A model generated the notes under the pieces. That model did not search any database. It saw only the letters and a program-made list of their open reading frames with translations, and had not been told where the DNA came from. Below, piece by piece: positions 1 through 7,775 of a DNA stretch of 64,000 nucleotides. The DNA comes from DASSUW01 sp963740605 (GTDB lineage: Bacteria > Actinomycetota > Thermoleophilia > Solirubrobacterales > Solirubrobacteraceae), in assembly GCA_963740605.1 (NCBI GenBank), contig CAVUFC010000002.1, positions 121,975 to 185,974 of the forward strand, written 5' to 3'. The first letter of the stretch is position 1; every line of letters starts with the position of its first letter. The translations under genes and the position numbers were made by a program.

Positions 1-139
1 CGCCGCTACCAGGACTGACCGTGAGCTGCTCCCCTGGTGCCAACCTCGCGTCTAGGACTAGACTCGAAGCCGTCGCCGGGAACTGTTGCTCCTCTCCGCC
101 TTGCGACGCCGGGAACGGACGGGGCGCGGAAGGAGCCGA

Positions 140-301
140 ATGGCCCGCAAGGAAGTACGCACCGAGCACACCCGGACCGTAGGTCACGTGTCACATGAGG
201 CGCAGGTGCGGGTCGACAAGCGTGTCGGGCAGATTCTCGCGCGCCGAGCTGCGGCGCTGCGGCAGGCGCGGCTCGCAGCCCGGCGCCTCAAGCGTTCATG
301 A
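140..301 (+). CDS. Small basic protein of unknown function
   Basis: Predicted 53-residue protein starting MARKEVRTEHTR and ending in an Arg/Ala/Leu-rich helix (LARRAAALRQARLAARRLKRS region). The ATG at 140 was chosen because a good ribosome-binding site (AAGGAG at 130-135) precedes it; the frame also opens at 86 but without such a site. The protein is strongly positively charged with no membrane segment or cysteine, so nucleic-acid binding is possible but not shown. I recognise no family. It stands alone, and the next gene begins 370 bases later. Confidence 0.45.
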   Translation: MARKEVRTEHTRTVGHVSHEAQVRVDKRVGQILARRAAALRQARLAARRLKRS

Positions 302-670
302 CCGGGTGGGCTGCGCCACCCGCCGCATCTCGTCGGAGAGCTAGGGGGTCGGATCGCTCGTGATCGCGGAGATGGCCAGGATCTTCATCTAGCGGTCTCC
401 AATGCGTCAGGGCGCGGGTACTCGCGCCGGCACGCTACGCGCCTGGCACCTGCCCGCCTCACAGGAGTTCCTCGACCACGCCCCGCGTCGACGCGGCCCC
501 GCGCGCGTAGACGTCGAGGGGCGGCATGTAGTCCACTCGTTCCTGGCAGGACCCGCGCGGGCTGGCCGGGGCGGACTCGCGGCGGTTGACGCTGGTCAGC
601 CGCGGGCGTAGCGTCGGCCTGCCGCGCGCCCACCGACGACGCGGATCAACGACGGCGGAGGTCGATGATC
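302..670. other. Intergenic region, no gene seen
   Basis: Open frames on both strands here have arginine/alanine-rich compositions typical of chance frames in GC-rich DNA, and none has a convincing ribosome-binding site or a recognisable motif. The last bases carry the GGAGG-type site (about 657-661) of the next gene. Confidence 0.5.
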
Positions 671-1141
671 ATGCTGCGAAAGGCCCTACAGGTGACGGTC
701 GCCACACTGATCGCGTCAGCCGTCCTAGCCGGGCCGGCGAACGCCTCTGGAGCGACGAAATCGCGGATCTGCCTGCCGGTCGCCGCCACCGGCGTCGGGC
801 AGGACCTCGGCAATTTCACGACCACCGCGACGATCTCCAGCCACGGCCTGCCGCTCGGCACGACCGACGCCACGTTCGCGCCCACAGGCGGCGACGCGAC
901 CACGGTCACGTTCACCGGACCGATCGTGTTCACCACCCGGATCGGCGCACTCACCGCGCAGGTCGACGGTACGTTCAACACCGCGACCGGCGCGTTCCTC
1001 TCTCAGTCGACCAGCGTGCGCGGCACGGGCGAATTCACCGGAGTCACCGGTGACCTGACGTTCGTCGGCGCGGAGAACCTCCAGACCGGCGCATTCACAG
1101 AGAGGATCACGGGGCGCCTCTGCCCTCGCTTCCCGCACTGA
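671..1141 (+). CDS. Secreted protein of unknown function, beta-rich
   Basis: About 156 residues. It begins with a clear Sec signal peptide (MLRKALQVTVATLIASAVLA, cleavage expected after GPANA). The mature part is Thr/Gly/Phe-rich with alternating hydrophobic residues (for example TTVTFTGPIVFTTRIG and GTGEFTGVTGDLTFVG), consistent with a small beta-barrel. Two cysteines, one near the mature start and one near the end (GRLCPRFPH), could form a disulfide. ATG codons exist at 665 and 671; the second is better spaced (9 bases) from GGAGG at 657-661. The fold resembles dirigent/allene-oxide-cyclase-like barrels in general character only; I do not assign a function. Confidence 0.65.
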   Translation: MLRKALQVTVATLIASAVLAGPANASGATKSRICLPVAATGVGQDLGNFTTTATISSHGLPLGTTDATFAPTGGDATTVTFTGPIVFTTRIGALTAQVDGTFNTATGAFLSQSTSVRGTGEFTGVTGDLTFVGAENLQTGAFTERITGRLCPRFPH

Positions 1142-1285
1142 GACGGGCCGCGATATCGCGCAAAGGACAAGCGGCGGCAGTCCGGGGCGCCACGATCGCC
1201 GGACGACGGCGTCGCCGCTAGACACAAGACAAGCGTAGCCTGCCAGACCGGTAGCGGCGATAAGGGCTGGTTGCGGGAGAGGATG

Positions 1286-1317
1286 CGCGGCGGCCGCCTA
1301 TGTGAGCGGCCGCCGCG
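1286..1317. terminator. GC-rich hairpin behind the secreted protein gene
   Basis: Two perfect 12-base inverted arms (1286-1297 and 1306-1317, core GCGGCGGCCGC) flank an 8-base loop. It lies 145 bases after the stop at 1141. There is no T-run, so intrinsic termination is only one reading; it also abuts the transposase remnant and could be a leftover of that element's end. Confidence 0.4.
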
Positions 1318-1538
1318 TGTGTGACGGCTACGCCCGCCCGCCGCGGATCGGCGCCACGATCGCCAACCGCCAGGCCGGACAACCCGACCACATCCTGCAG
1401 ATCGCCTGGCGCGCCCAGCACCGCCTGCACCGCCTCCACACCCGGCTACGCGAGCGCGGCAAGCCCCACAACCTCACCACCGTCGCGATGGCGCGAGAGC
1501 TCGCCGGGTTCCTCTGGGCCGCGGCCACCGCGCCATGA
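1302..1538 (+). pseudogene. C-terminal remnant of an IS110-type transposase
   Basis: The readable segment contains IAWRAQHRLHRLHTRLRERG followed by VAMARELAGFLWAA. From memory this is the conserved tail of IS110/IS116/IS902 transposases, which end near a (V/L)AxARELxGFxWA motif. The catalytic DEDD domain and most of the protein are missing, and no second half or element ends are visible nearby. It is therefore a decayed insertion sequence scar in an already degraded region. Confidence 0.55.
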
Positions 1539-1799
1539 CCTGACCACGACACCCAAGGTTCGGTCGCGGTGGCGTCGGGCCACGGCCGCCGGCACGCGCG
1601 GATCTACTATGGGCAGCCCGCACCCGGCCACGCCCGCTTCTAGACAGCGCACGCCGAGCGACGAAGCCAGCGCCCTGGGTTAGCCAACGCCCGCATCATC
1701 AGACTGACCGCCTTGCGTCGGACGACGCGCCCGGCGCCACCGCGACCGAACACCCCTTCAACCCGGGCAGCCACGCGACCGGCGATCACCCCTGAGCGC
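1539..1799. other. Intergenic region, no gene seen
   Basis: No frame with a recognisable motif or ribosome-binding site. It separates the transposase remnant from the promoter of the methyltransferase gene. Confidence 0.45.
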
Positions 1800-1829
1800 T
1801 TGACAAATCCGCGGCCATATCAGTAGGGG
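1800..1829 (+). promoter_or_regulatory. Putative vegetative promoter of the methyltransferase gene
   Basis: A perfect TTGACA at 1800-1805 is followed after 18 bases by TAGGGG at 1824-1829, close to the actinobacterial TTGACN/TAGRRT pattern. It would start a transcript about 65 bases before the ATG at 1902. Confidence 0.35.
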
Positions 1830-1901
1830 TCCGGCGTGCACTGGAATGTCGGCCGGCGATCGTTCACACTTCGTTCACAACCTGACAACACGAGGTGTGC
1901 C

Positions 1902-2693
1902 ATGGCGAGCGCTGCCGGACGCGCGCTCCCCGTCGTCACGGACGCCGAGCGGGCCGTCGCGGACCTCCTGCCCATCGAGGCCGATCCTGGGGCTGCAAGA
2001 TACGCGCTGGAGCGCGTCCCGCTGTGGTTCCACACGTTCGCGCTCAACCGCGAGCACGGTCTCTACACGCCGGGCGTCGCGCGCGACCACCGCTACCGCG
2101 TCCCGTTCTTGCCGCTGTCGTTCGCCGGCGAGCGGGTGCTTGACGTCGGCACGTTCGACGGCTTCTACGCGTTCCTCGCCGAGCACCGGGGTGCGGCGGA
2201 AGTGGTCGCCGTCGATAACGAGCAGTACGTGGCGTGGGTGCGGGCGCGCTGGGGGATCGAGCTGCGGGGAGGCGAGGGCTTCGCGACAATCGCCGAGCTG
2301 CTCGGCTCGCGCGTGCAGTACCGGCGCGGCGACGCGCACGCGCTCGACGGCGTCGCGGAGCGCTTCGACGTCGTGCTCTGCTTCGGGATCCTGCACCGGG
2401 TCGAGAACCCGCTCGGGCTGGTGCGGCGCCTGGCCGCGCTGCTGGCGCCGCGCGGGCGCCTGCTGGTCGAGACCTACGGGGTCGTGAGCGACGGCCGCCT
2501 CGAAGCGGACACGATCGAGGTCCAGCGGCCGGGCGGCGTTTACGCCGGCGACGAGTACGTCTACTGGGGCTTCGGCGCGGGCGGCCTGAGCGCGATCGCC
2601 CGGTTGGCAGGCCTGAGGGACGCGCGCGTCGACGGCACCGTCGTCGTGGACGGGCACCCGCGAATCATGGCGACGCTGACGAGGCCGTCCTAG
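1902..2693 (+). CDS. Class I SAM-dependent methyltransferase
   Basis: 263 residues. A Rossmann-type methyltransferase core begins near residue 75: motif I is VLDVGTFDGFYAF, the acidic end of strand 2 is VVAVDNEQ, and motif IV/post-I is FDVVLCFGILHRVENPLG, followed by GRLLVETYG. The N-terminal part (LERVPLWFHTFALNREHGLY) resembles DUF1698/CmoB-like and TIGR04290-like methyltransferases in which a Trp-Phe-His motif precedes the core. That similarity is from memory and does not fix a substrate. The start at 1902 (MASAAGRALP) was preferred over upstream frame starts because protein-like composition begins there and a GAGG element precedes it. It stands alone, convergent with a decayed phosphodiesterase gene. 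Confidence 0.8.
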   Translation: MASAAGRALPVVTDAERAVADLLPIEADPGAARYALERVPLWFHTFALNREHGLYTPGVARDHRYRVPFLPLSFAGERVLDVGTFDGFYAFLAEHRGAAEVVAVDNEQYVAWVRARWGIELRGGEGFATIAELLGSRVQYRRGDAHALDGVAERFDVVLCFGILHRVENPLGLVRRLAALLAPRGRLLVETYGVVSDGRLEADTIEVQRPGGVYAGDEYVYWGFGAGGLSAIARLAGLRDARVDGTVVVDGHPRIMATLTRPS

Positions 2694-3369
2694 TAGGCGG
2701 CAGCGGTGAGCCGCGCCGCAGGGCGGCGGGATCGTCGGTCGTCACGGCGTCGACGCCGAGCGCCGCCACGCCGCCCAGCAGCGCCGCGTCGTTCACCGTT
2801 CCGGTGGTGACGCTCAACCCGCCGCGGCGCAGTGCGGCCACCGGCGAGCGCGAGAGCACGAAGTGCTCGACGCAGACGCCCAGGACGCGGTGCCGTCGCG
2901 CCCAACGCGCGAGAGCCTGCGGCGCGTGGTCGGCCCGGATGACCAGCCGCGCCGGCAGCCCCAGTGAGGCGGCGCCCTCGCAGGCGGCCGAGGCAAACGA
3001 GAGGACCTCGACGCGGCGCCCGGCAGCGCCGGCGAGCGCCAAGGCGAGCGCGTCAACGGTGCGCGTGGCCAGCTCGGGTCGGCGTGCGACGTGACGTCGA
3101 ACTGGGGCACCAGGTCGCGCGGCGTGACCGCCAGCAGCTCCTCGACGAAGAGCGGCGCCTCGCCATCGAAGCCGCGCGCGGCGCAGCTCGGCGGCCGTGC
3201 GCTCGTGCGCCCATCCCTCGAGATACGTCGCAAACGGCAGCCACGGGTCGTGCAGCAGCAAGAGCTCGCCGTCCGCGGTCAGGCGCACGTCTCACTCCAG
3301 CCCGTCGGCATCCGCCGCAAGCGCGCCCGCCAGCGCGGTCCGCGAGTTGTAGCGGGACCACCCCGATCA
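2665..3369 (-). pseudogene. Decayed glycerophosphodiester phosphodiesterase
   Basis: The pieces of a GDPD family protein lie in order but in shifting frames. From the 5' side: NSRTALAGALAADADGLE, an in-frame TGA (3292-3294), DVRLTADGELLLLHDP, a frame change near 3175 into RGFDGEAPLFVEELLAVTPR, and a second, compensating change near 3080 back to ELATRTVDALALALAG and VTTGTVNDAALL...DAVTTDDP. The D-V-R-L-T-x-D-G and T-V-N-D...T-D-D-P motifs are hallmarks of the family. The normal N-terminal HRG motif is not found. One stop and two frameshifts make a functional protein unlikely. The 3' end overlaps the end of the convergent methyltransferase gene. Confidence 0.75.
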
Positions 3370-3925
3370 CTCAACGGGGTTGGATCGCGCGAGGCGTGAC
3401 GATGCCGAGTACGTCCGCACGCAGACCAGAATTTGACGCGGCTTCGCGGACTGCTGCGCTGTGGAAGGCAGTTGCGGTACGGGCGCTGCTTTCGCGCGTC
3501 GCTGCTGATGGCTACGACCGTCGCGCGTGGCCGGCCGCTGCACACGGAGTACGGATGAGCTCTCGCAACAGTCGCACTCGGGCCGCGACGTGCGGGGCCC
3601 AGCGCCGACAGCGCCCTCGCTCGGGGTCGGTGCGTCTGGGGACATGGAGAGCGCCGTAGCGACAGGCGGGGTCTCGTGTTCGGCCATTGCGATAGCGAGG
3701 CTCCGCCATCGAGGTCGCGAGCCGCCTCCCCTGCACCACGCGAGCAGCGCGTCGGCGGTGCCCGCGCGGCGCCGTCGCTCGTACCCAGCCGACGTTGACT
3801 ACCCACGCCGCGGCCAGGAGAATCCACAACGAAACGGCCCGCGGCATATGGCGAGCTTGTACCGGCAGTAGCGCGCTCTGCCGGGGCCTGCGTACCGGCA
3901 ACGGATTGACCCGAGAGGAGCCCCC
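3370..3925. other. Long region without a recognisable gene
   Basis: Several chance frames exist on both strands, but none shows a family motif, membrane segment or convincing start. The only clear element is the strong ribosome-binding site GAGAGGAG just before 3926, which belongs to the next gene. Confidence 0.5.
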
Positions 3926-4246
3926 ATGCAAGTGAGCATCCGGACCTATCGTGTCGGGACGGGCTCGATCGACGGTCTCATGCACCGCGTCGACCGCGAC
4001 TTTGCCGAGGCCATGGCTCGCGAGCCCGGCTTCATCGCCTACCAGGCCGTCCGGACCGGGGAGCGGACCGTCGCGTCGATCACCCTCTTCCGCGAGGCCA
4101 AGCAGGCCGAAGCCTCAAACGAGCTGGCCGCGCAGTGGATCGCAGAGGAACTCCAAGAGTTCAAGATCGAGTCGATGGGCCGTTTCGGTGGCGAGGTGAT
4201 GGTGAGCCGCGCGATCGCCGAGATGCTGGAGCCGGCGCATCGCTGA
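3926..4246 (+). CDS. Small ABM-like (dimeric alpha/beta barrel) protein
   Basis: 106 residues starting MQVSIRTYRVG. The pattern of a first beta strand (VSIRTYRV), a helix (IDGLMHRVDRDFAEAMAREP), GFIAYQAVRTGERTVASITLF and then a second helix with a Glu-rich stretch is that of antibiotic-biosynthesis-monooxygenase (ABM) domain proteins, which often act as heme or quinone monooxygenases or simply as dimeric ferredoxin-fold proteins. No catalytic residue can be assigned with confidence. A strong GAGAGGAG site 6-8 bases upstream supports this start. It is an isolated gene between two decayed regions. Confidence 0.65.
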   Translation: MQVSIRTYRVGTGSIDGLMHRVDRDFAEAMAREPGFIAYQAVRTGERTVASITLFREAKQAEASNELAAQWIAEELQEFKIESMGRFGGEVMVSRAIAEMLEPAHR

Positions 4247-4256
4247 CCCCCTCAGG

Positions 4257-4783
4257 GTGGGCCTCCGAGCGTTCAGCTCACACACACGCGACGCGACCGC
4301 AATGAGCCGCCGAGAGCCCGAGCTCGCGGCGTGCGGATCGACGGCGGCGAGTCCGCGCTTCAAGCGCGCCATGCACGAGCTCTCGCTCCCCTGTTGTGGA
4401 GAAGGAGGCGTCTGGCGCCGCGGCATCGACGCGCTCGGTTGGGACGATCAGCAGGCGCGCCGGGAGCGCGATCGGCCCCCGGGGTCGCTCCTGCTTTTAC
4501 GGAGGCGGCCGCGCACCACGGCACTCTCGAGCTCATGGACCATCGGGGCACTCGGCCGACGGCGGTCGAATCCGCGCTCGAGCCCAATCGGTGCACACAT
4601 GTCGGCCTGCACACCCGGGACGGCGCGCCGCGAGGCTCGCGTCGAGCCGACTGTCACCAGCCATGCCGGAAGCACTGCTCTCGCCACGATCGGTGGTCAT
4701 CTAAGGGAAAGCATGTCAAAGGCCAATATGTCGAGAGCCTCGGCGCGTCGCCAGCGCGTCGAATCGACGCCGCTGGCGAAGGC
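4257..4783. other. Region without a recognisable gene
   Basis: Long frames are open on both strands but have low-complexity Arg/Ser/Ala content and no motif. It probably represents decayed DNA leading into the methyltransferase fragment and the IS3 element. Confidence 0.45.
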
Positions 4784-4992
4784 TCAGCGACCCGTGTCGC
4801 GCTCAAGTCGCCGCAGTCCGCTCGCGTCGATGAACCGGTCGTTCCGAGCACAATCGTGGCTGGCGTCCCAAAGGCGCTCTCGCCGCAAGCGCTCAATCGC
4901 CCGCTCGGGACCACCTCCCAAGCCGATCCACTGAGCTGAGATGAGCCCGCCCGCCTTGAGGACGCGGTGAGCGCTCTCGATCTTGCTCTAGT
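4784..4992 (-). pseudogene. Possible C-terminal fragment of a methyltransferase
   Basis: On the minus strand the sequence reads ESAHRVLKAGGLISAQWIG, then ERAIERLRRERLWDASHD, ending at a TGA at 4784-4786. HRVLKxGGxxS is the usual strand-5 region of class I methyltransferases (HRVLKPGG). A stop codon lies directly upstream (near 4995) and the SAM-binding motif is not found, so this is at best the tail of a disrupted gene. The IS3 element lies 80 bases upstream of it. Confidence 0.35.
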
Positions 4993-5074
4993 CTCGCAAG
5001 GTGTTTCCGACCGGTCGCGCGCCGTTCCCTGGTCCCATACACGACCTCGCCGATCGTTCCGTACATTGTCCACC

Positions 5075-5099
5075 TGGACTTCCCCCGCTTCGGTGGACA
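5075..5099. repeat. IS3 terminal inverted repeat (orfB-side end)
   Basis: 25 bases matching the reverse complement of 6392-6416 at 22 positions. It is immediately preceded by the ACC target duplication at 5072-5074. Confidence 0.9.
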
Positions 5100-5107
5100 G
5101 GGGTTGG

Positions 5108-6051
5108 TTAGGCAATTGCAGTCGGGGTTGGTGCAGTGAATCTGATCTTGTGGGTGGGTGCGAGCCGCGAAGCGGCGAGGCTGGCACTGTCGGGCGAGAG
5201 AGTGCGGTTTTCGTAGTCGGCCGGGGAGAGCATCCCGAGCGTGGAGTGCCGGCGCCGGCGGTTGTAGAAGGCTTCGATGTAGTCGAAGATCTCGCTGCGT
5301 AGCTCGGCTTTCTCCGGCCACGAGCGGCGATCGACGAGTTCTTTTTTGAGCGTGGCGAAGAAGCTCTCGGCGACGCTGTTGTCGTAGCAGTCGCCCTTGC
5401 TGCCCATTGATTGGGCGATGCCGGCGGCGCGGGCCTGCTGACCGAAGGCCAGGCTGACGAACTGCCCTGATCGGAGTGCCAAATCAGCCCGGGTTGCGGT
5501 CGGCGGGCCGCGAGCGCCATTTGCAAGGCGTCGGTGACGAGCTCGGTGCGCATGTGATCGGCCATGCTCCAGCCGACGATCCGGCGACTGTAGAGGTCTT
5601 GGACGGCGACCAGGTACAGCCAGCCCTGCCAGGTCCTGAGGTAGGTGATGTCAGCGACCCAGATCCGGTTGGGCGCCGCCGCGGCGAAGTCGCGATCGAC
5701 GAGGTCCTCGCAGACTCGCACCCCCGGCACGCTGATCGTGGTCCGGCCTCGCTTGCGGCGGACCATCCCGCTGATGCCGGCCGCGCGCATCAACCGCTCC
5801 ACGCGCTTGCGCCCGACCCGGACGCCGTCGGCGAGCGCCAGCTCGGCGTGGATGCGCGGACCGCCGTAGACCCGCCGGTTGAGTCGGTGAATCTCGCGGA
5901 TGCGCTCGGTCAACCGGACGTCCTGGACGGCTCTGGCCGACAGCTCGCGTGTCGCCCATGCGTGATAGCCCGACCGCGAGACGCCGAGCACGCGGCACAG
6001 CATGCTGATCGAGTGGCGGGCCTTCTCCGCGTCGACGAACCCGAAGATCAC
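5108..6051 (-). pseudogene. IS3 transposase orfB (DDE integrase), frameshifted
   Basis: Encodes the rve-type catalytic domain. The first piece has the HTH_21-like VLGVSRSGYHAW and VYGGPRIHAEL motifs, then the first catalytic Asp in NRIWVADITYLRTWQGWLYL and the second in GLIWHSDQGS. Near 5463 the frame breaks: HSDQG should continue SQFVS, but about four bases (net -1) are missing, and the rest (FGQQARAAGIAQSMGSKG, DNSVAESFFATLKKEL with the catalytic Glu, YNRRRRHSTLG) is in another frame. Its first codons overlap orfA by four bases; the protein is normally made by -1 frameshifting from orfA. Confidence 0.9.
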
Positions 6052-6347
6052 CGCCGGGTCCTGTCGTCCTGCGCCGCGAAGAAGGCCGCGGCTTTTTTCA
6101 AGATCTCGCGCTCCTCGGCCAGGATCCGGTTCTCGCGCCGGAGCCGCTTGAGCTCCTCGCGCTCGTCAGAGGTCAAACCGTCGCCGCGCCGGCCCTCGTC
6201 GAGATCGGTCTGCTTTGACCAGTTACGAAGCGATTGCGGCGAGCAACCGAGGTCACGCGCGAGCTCGGGAATCGTGCGGTCACCGCGACGAAGCAACCTG
6301 ACCGCTTCGCGACGGAACTCCTCTGGATACGGCGGCGTCTTGGGCAC
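6048..6347 (-). CDS. IS3 transposase orfA
   Basis: 99-residue helix-turn-helix/leucine-zipper protein: YPEEFRREAVRLLRRG and IPELARDLGCSPQSLRNW form the HTH, and RENRILAEEREILKKAAAFF is the coiled-coil that ends IS3 OrfA proteins. The codons for LKKA contain an A6G run (about 6089-6095), the usual place for the -1 slip into orfB, and the orfB frame is open from that point onward. OrfA alone binds the element ends and regulates transposition. Confidence 0.92.
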   Translation of the reverse strand: MPKTPPYPEEFRREAVRLLRRGDRTIPELARDLGCSPQSLRNWSKQTDLDEGRRGDGLTSDEREELKRLRRENRILAEEREILKKAAAFFAAQDDRTRR

Positions 6348-6391
6348 TGCCAGACATCCTCTCCACCGGCCCAGACAGGCCAGTCGTCAGA

Positions 6392-6416
6392 TGTCCACGA
6401 AAGCGGGGGAACTCCA
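6392..6416. repeat. IS3 terminal inverted repeat (orfA-side end)
   Basis: Partner of 5075-5099, followed directly by the ACC target duplication at 6417-6419. Confidence 0.9.
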
Positions 6417-6592
6417 ACCAGTCACCTTCGCGAGTTCGTCGAACCAGCCGACGCGCGAGCGTTTATCCGGCGCGGCTGGCCACGGCGTCGCCGAACCGAA
6501 CCACCAGACGCAACTAAGGCACCCACGCTTCAGTCGACGACCAGCCAGGCTGTGCTGGGCGATGCTCGCGGCCCGGCAAAGCCGGGTGCGGG

Positions 6593-7441
6593 ATGCTTAC
6601 GGACGAGCCGCGGTGGGTGTTAGGTCTGCAACATTCTCATCGTTGGCTCATCGCGGGCGGCTACGTTCGGCGCACGACCAAGCGTGCGAGCACAACAGCA
6701 GTGCTGCTCGTCGCGATCCTCGTGGCCGGTGGCACCATCACGGCGATCGCGTCCACCGGGTCGAGCTCGGGAACGAACCCGGCTCCCGTTACGACGCCCT
6801 ACCACCCGGCCTTTGACGCGGCGAACTTCGGCGGTCCGATCGACAACCCCTGGCTGCCGCTCAAGCCGGGGACCGTCCTTCGCTACAGGGGCGTCGGCGA
6901 CGACGGCAAGACGCGCGAGCTCAACACGGTCAGGGTGACGCACAGGAAGAAACGCATCATGGGACTCGAGGCGACGGTGGTCCTGGACCGGGTCTTCTCG
7001 AAGGGCGAGCCCGAGGAGCGCACCTTCGACTGGTACGCGCAGGACAAGGACGGGAACGTCTGGTACCTCGGCGAGGACTCGAGCAACTTCGAGCACGGGC
7101 ACTGGGTGAAGGACGACGGGTCCTGGCAGGCCGGCGTCGGCAACGGCCAGCCCGGCATCATCATGCTCGCCCACCCGCACCGCCGCGATGCCTACCGGCA
7201 GGAGTACTCGCCCGGGCACGCCGTGGACCAGGCCCAGGTGCTCGGCGGCGGCGGCGCTGTGCGTACGCCGCACCGCCTCTTCAAGCGGACGCTGCTCACG
7301 CTCGAGTACAGCACGATCGACAAGCAGTACGAGCTGAAGTGGCACGGCCGCGGCGTCGGCGTGATCAAGGAGCAGGCCGTCACGAAGAGCAAGGAGCTGT
7401 CGAAGCTGGTCGCGATCAAGCGTTTGACGCTCGCCGTCTGA
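6593..7441 (+). CDS. Conserved membrane-anchored or secreted protein
   Basis: Up to 282 residues. A hydrophobic segment (TTAVLLVAILVAGGTITAIA, about residues 33-52) would anchor or export the protein. The rest is one soluble domain with NFGGPIDNPWLPLKPGTVLR, ERTFDWYAQDKDGNVWYLGE, GIIMLAHPHRRDAYRQEY and GVGVIKEQ. I recognise this domain as recurrent in actinobacterial genomes as a hypothetical protein, but know of no assigned function. The true start is uncertain: the first ATG (6593) gives a long polar leader, and no later conventional start precedes the membrane segment. It begins 177 bases after the IS3 end. Confidence 0.7.
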   Translation: MLTDEPRWVLGLQHSHRWLIAGGYVRRTTKRASTTAVLLVAILVAGGTITAIASTGSSSGTNPAPVTTPYHPAFDAANFGGPIDNPWLPLKPGTVLRYRGVGDDGKTRELNTVRVTHRKKRIMGLEATVVLDRVFSKGEPEERTFDWYAQDKDGNVWYLGEDSSNFEHGHWVKDDGSWQAGVGNGQPGIIMLAHPHRRDAYRQEYSPGHAVDQAQVLGGGGAVRTPHRLFKRTLLTLEYSTIDKQYELKWHGRGVGVIKEQAVTKSKELSKLVAIKRLTLAV

Positions 7442-7453
7442 GAGGTGCGGTAC

Positions 7454-7579
7454 ATGCACCTCGCGTTCGGCCTCACCGTCGTGCCGGATCCGCCCTATCA
7501 GCGCCTGATCGAGGTACGCGCCCTCGGCGAGCAACACGGCTTCGAGTACGGCTGGACCCACGACTTGCAGGGGTGCTGA
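7454..7579 (+). pseudogene. N-terminal fragment of a luciferase-like (LLM) oxidoreductase
   Basis: A GTGCGG-preceded ATG opens a 41-residue frame MHLAFGLTVVPDPPYQRLIE followed by ALGEQHGFEYGWTHDLQGC and a stop. The xxFGL start and the GF-Y-W-T-H-D motif are the beginning of LLM-class, F420- or FMN-dependent oxidoreductases. Normal members continue for about 300 residues, so this is a truncated remnant. The following bases up to 7776 contain no recognisable continuation. Confidence 0.55.
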
Positions 7580-7775
7580 CAAAGGAGCGAGCCCAGGATC
7601 GGATCGCGGAGCTGTGCGACGCGGGCATGCTCGACGAGGGCGACGCGATAGGCGCGAGGGCTCTCGAGCCGGCAATCACCCTGGATGCCGCCGGTCTTGG
7701 ACCGTCGGGCTACCGCTTTCGCAACACGAGCGGCATTCGTGAGCCGCTCGAAGAGCGCAGCCCAGCCGAGCGTGC

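Larger units (their letters stand above)
5075..6416 (-). mobile_element. Complete IS3-family insertion sequence, 1342 bp
   Basis: The element has 25-bp imperfect inverted ends: 5075-5099 begins TGGACTTCCCCCGCTT, and the reverse complement of 6392-6416 begins TGGAGTTCCCCCGCTT (22 of 25 match). Both ends carry the TG/CA termini of the IS3 family. It is flanked by the 3-bp direct repeat ACC (5072-5074 and 6417-6419), the expected IS3 target duplication. Inside are orfA and orfB on the minus strand in the usual overlapping arrangement. Its orfB is frameshifted, so this copy is probably unable to move by itself. Confidence 0.93.

Noticed and set aside
3279..3985. Minus-strand frames between the GDPD remnant and the ABM gene
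   Set aside because: No family motif, membrane segment or ribosome-binding site; composition fits chance frames.
4654..5074. Apparent in-frame extension of the IS3 orfB protein beyond the element
   Set aside because: After the frameshift near 5463 the original frame stays open by chance past the inverted end at 5075; its sequence has no transposase motif and crosses the target duplication.
7580..7775. Possible carboxyltransferase start (RAQDRIAELCDAGMLDEGDA) behind the LLM fragment
   Set aside because: Resembles the RxRIxxLxDxGxFxE start of acyl-CoA carboxylases only loosely, with no following motif; too short to support.
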